A stretch of DNA of 8,571 bases, taken from NCBI GenBank assembly GCA_024641255.1, contig JAHEDL010000190.1, forward strand, positions 1-8,571, written 5' to 3'. Position 1 is the first letter of the stretch. The number at the start of each line of letters is the position of its first letter. Of the stretch, positions 7,154 through 8,571 are shown one piece after another. Position numbers and translations under genes: made by a program. Below the pieces are notes generated by a model. The model was not told where the DNA came from and did not search any database. It saw nothing but the letters and a program-made list of their open reading frames with translations. The stretch is from Pseudorhodobacter sp. (GTDB taxonomy: Bacteria; Pseudomonadota; Alphaproteobacteria; Rhodobacterales; Rhodobacteraceae).

Positions 7154-7825
7154 TTAAACCGGGGTTGCACTGATCAACACTTGGCCGCGCGGCAGGCGGG
7201 TGCTGCGCAGGTCGGGCGCAAAGCCCGACGCGCGGGTCAGGTGCAGAACGTCTTCGGCCAGCATGTGATAGGGCGCACGGGTGTCATGCGTCACCACGCC
7301 ATCGGGCTGCTTGACCGGGAGCAGGCTTGTCGCGGCATCAGGCGCCAGAAACACCGTGAACAGCAGTATTTCAAGCTGGGGAAACCGTGCGCGAATTTGC
7401 AGCAAGGCGCGGCGCAGGTGGTTGGCGGGAAGGTGGGTAAACACCGCAAACGCAAGCGCATGGGTGATGGTGGCGGGCAGGCCCGGAAAGCTGAAATCGC
7501 TGTCTTCGATCAGATGATCAGCAGAAAGCCGCGCGGTGTCGGCGATTTCAGCCTCGTAGCCTTTGCGCAGCAGCGCGCCCGACAGATCGGTGGCCCAGTA
7601 ATGGCCGGGGTTCAGATAGGGCACCGCTTTGCAGCCCAAGCGCAACGATCCGGCCCCGATGTCCAGCAGGTGATGCTGCGGCAGCAACCCGGCTTCAAGC
7701 AAAAGTTGCATCTGAATACGGCCGGTTTCGTCCCAACGGCCGCCCACGATATCACGGTGACGCCCCTTGGCGAGCGCGTCTTTGTAGAAATCGGGGGCGT
7801 GATAGGGCGAGATGTGCTGGGCCAT
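7154..7825 (-). CDS. Class I SAM-dependent methyltransferase
   Basis: The 223-residue protein carries the glycine-rich SAM-binding loop LLDIGAGSLRLG at residues 53-64 (motif I). An acidic residue follows the second strand in HYWATDLS (D80), and a strand-four region ALAFAVFTHLP at 124-134 matches the family. An N-terminal segment with HRDIVGGRWDETGRIQM precedes the Rossmann core. The substrate is unknown; small molecules or glycan-linked groups are possible given the convergent glycosyltransferase gene, but this is only context. The ATG at 7825 is the only start that keeps the frame, as no upstream start codon exists before pepT ends. No clear ribosome binding site precedes it. It lies 31 nt after the pepT stop on the same strand, so it may be read with pepT. 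No terminator is visible in the 8-nt gap to the converging gene. Confidence 0.85.
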   Translation of the reverse strand: MAQHISPYHAPDFYKDALAKGRHRDIVGGRWDETGRIQMQLLLEAGLLPQHHLLDIGAGSLRLGCKAVPYLNPGHYWATDLSGALLRKGYEAEIADTARLSADHLIEDSDFSFPGLPATITHALAFAVFTHLPANHLRRALLQIRARFPQLEILLFTVFLAPDAATSLLPVKQPDGVVTHDTRAPYHMLAEDVLHLTRASGFAPDLRSTRLPRGQVLISATPV

Positions 7826-7856
7826 ATCGACGCGATAGCGCCTGTGGGGCGGCGCA

Positions 7857-8571
7857 TCAAGCCGGCGTGGCGGCGCGTTCGACCAAAGCCAGGCAAAGCT
7901 GCGTGGCCTGTTGCATGTCCTGCACCGACACCCATTCCAAGGGGCCGTGGATGTTTTGCATGCCGGTGAACAGGTTCGGGCAAGGCACCCCCATTTCTGT
8001 CAGTCGCGAGCCGTCGGTGCCGCCACGGATCGGCACCGAGACAGGTTCGATGCCAAGGCTGCGGGCCGCGTCGCGGGCAAGGTCAACCGGGGTCATGTCT
8101 TTTTCCAGCCAATAGCGCATGTTGCGATATTGCGGGCGGATGTCGCAGGTGATGGCGGCGGTGGGTTCGGTGGCGGCAATGGCCGCGCAAAGGTTGGTCA
8201 GCAGCGCGCCCTTTGCGGCAAGGCCATCGCGTTCGAAATCGCGCAGGATGAAGCGCAGCTTTGCTTCGGCAGCCGATCCGGTCAGATCGGTCAGGTGGAT
8301 AAAGCCGTCGCGGTCATCGGTTTGTTCGGGGGTCTGGTTAGCAGGCAGCGCGGTGATCAGTTTTGCGGCAAGGGTCAGCGCGTTCACCAGCTTGCCCTTG
8401 GCAAGGCCGGGGTGGATTGACACGCCGGTGATCGTCACCACTGCGCCGTCGGCCGAAAAGCTTTCGTATTCAATCTCGCCCACCGCGCCGCCGTCGAAGG
8501 TGTAGGCGAAATCGCAGGCAAGGTCGGCGGGCAGGCGCGGGTTGACGCCGCGACCGATTTCTTCGTCGGGG
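7857..8571 (-). CDS. pepT: Peptidase T, tripeptide aminopeptidase (C-terminal part)
   Basis: This zinc metallopeptidase of family M20 removes the N-terminal residue from tripeptides in the cytoplasm. The window contains the last 237 residues and the right edge cuts the N-terminal part; full-length PepT is about 410 residues. The fragment opens with PDEEIGRGVN, the motif with the catalytic glutamate and an adjacent metal-binding glutamate. FAYTFDGG (fragment residues 21-28) follows with a metal-binding aspartate at 26. Next comes GVSIHPGLAKGKLVNAL of the dimerisation domain. Near the end, PIRGGTDGSRLTEMGVPCPNLFTG and NIHGPLEWV are present, the latter with the metal-binding histidine at 208. 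The GTG at 8483 is internal, not a start, because the conserved frame continues to the window edge. The stop at 7857-7859 lies 31 nt before the methyltransferase start. Confidence 0.95.
   Translation of the reverse strand, partial: PDEEIGRGVNPRLPADLACDFAYTFDGGAVGEIEYESFSADGAVVTITGVSIHPGLAKGKLVNALTLAAKLITALPANQTPEQTDDRDGFIHLTDLTGSAAEAKLRFILRDFERDGLAAKGALLTNLCAAIAATEPTAAITCDIRPQYRNMRYWLEKDMTPVDLARDAARSLGIEPVSVPIRGGTDGSRLTEMGVPCPNLFTGMQNIHGPLEWVSVQDMQQATQLCLALVERAATPA

Noticed and set aside
7612..7983. Minus-strand 123-codon frame spanning the pepT to methyltransferase junction
   Set aside because: It overlaps the conserved ends of both genes in another frame and has no recognisable features.

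Overview
The window is from a high-GC alphaproteobacterium, most likely a member of the Rhodobacteraceae. The evidence is codon bias, protein character and the tight suc gene order; no 16S gene or database search was available. Most of it (positions 1 to about 6100, read on the minus strand) is the TCA-cycle operon for 2-oxoglutarate dehydrogenase and succinyl-CoA synthetase.

In transcription order the operon reads: sucC (5931-4738), a 157-residue exported protein of unknown function (4741-4268), sucD (4211-3327), a 50-residue single-span membrane protein not annotated by simple ORF length cut-offs (3325-3173), sucA (3114-163), and the first 41 codons of sucB (125-1). The left window edge falls inside the codon expected to be the lipoyl lysine of SucB. 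SucA and SucB form succinyl-CoA from 2-oxoglutarate; SucC and SucD turn it into succinate with substrate-level nucleotide phosphorylation. Both accessory ORFs start on or beside the stop codon of the preceding suc gene (4-nt overlap and 1-nt gap). Both are followed within 5 nt by a GC-rich hairpin without a U tract, and the next suc gene has its own good ribosome binding site.

The 224-bp region between sucC and the divergent gene (5932-6155) holds two copies of an 11-mer built around the palindrome GTGATCAC, exactly 21 bp apart. It also holds an extended -10 element (TGCTATAAT) reading towards sucC. This is the most likely control region of the operon.

To the right, a plus-strand gene (6156-7145) encodes a family-2-like glycosyltransferase. 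It converges on a minus-strand class I SAM-dependent methyltransferase (7825-7154). Upstream of that on the minus strand is the 3' part of pepT, a tripeptide aminopeptidase (8571-7857), cut by the right edge. These three genes have no evident metabolic link to the TCA operon.

The core genes are ordinary. The points worth following up are the two embedded accessory ORFs with their hairpins and the tandem palindrome in the control region.
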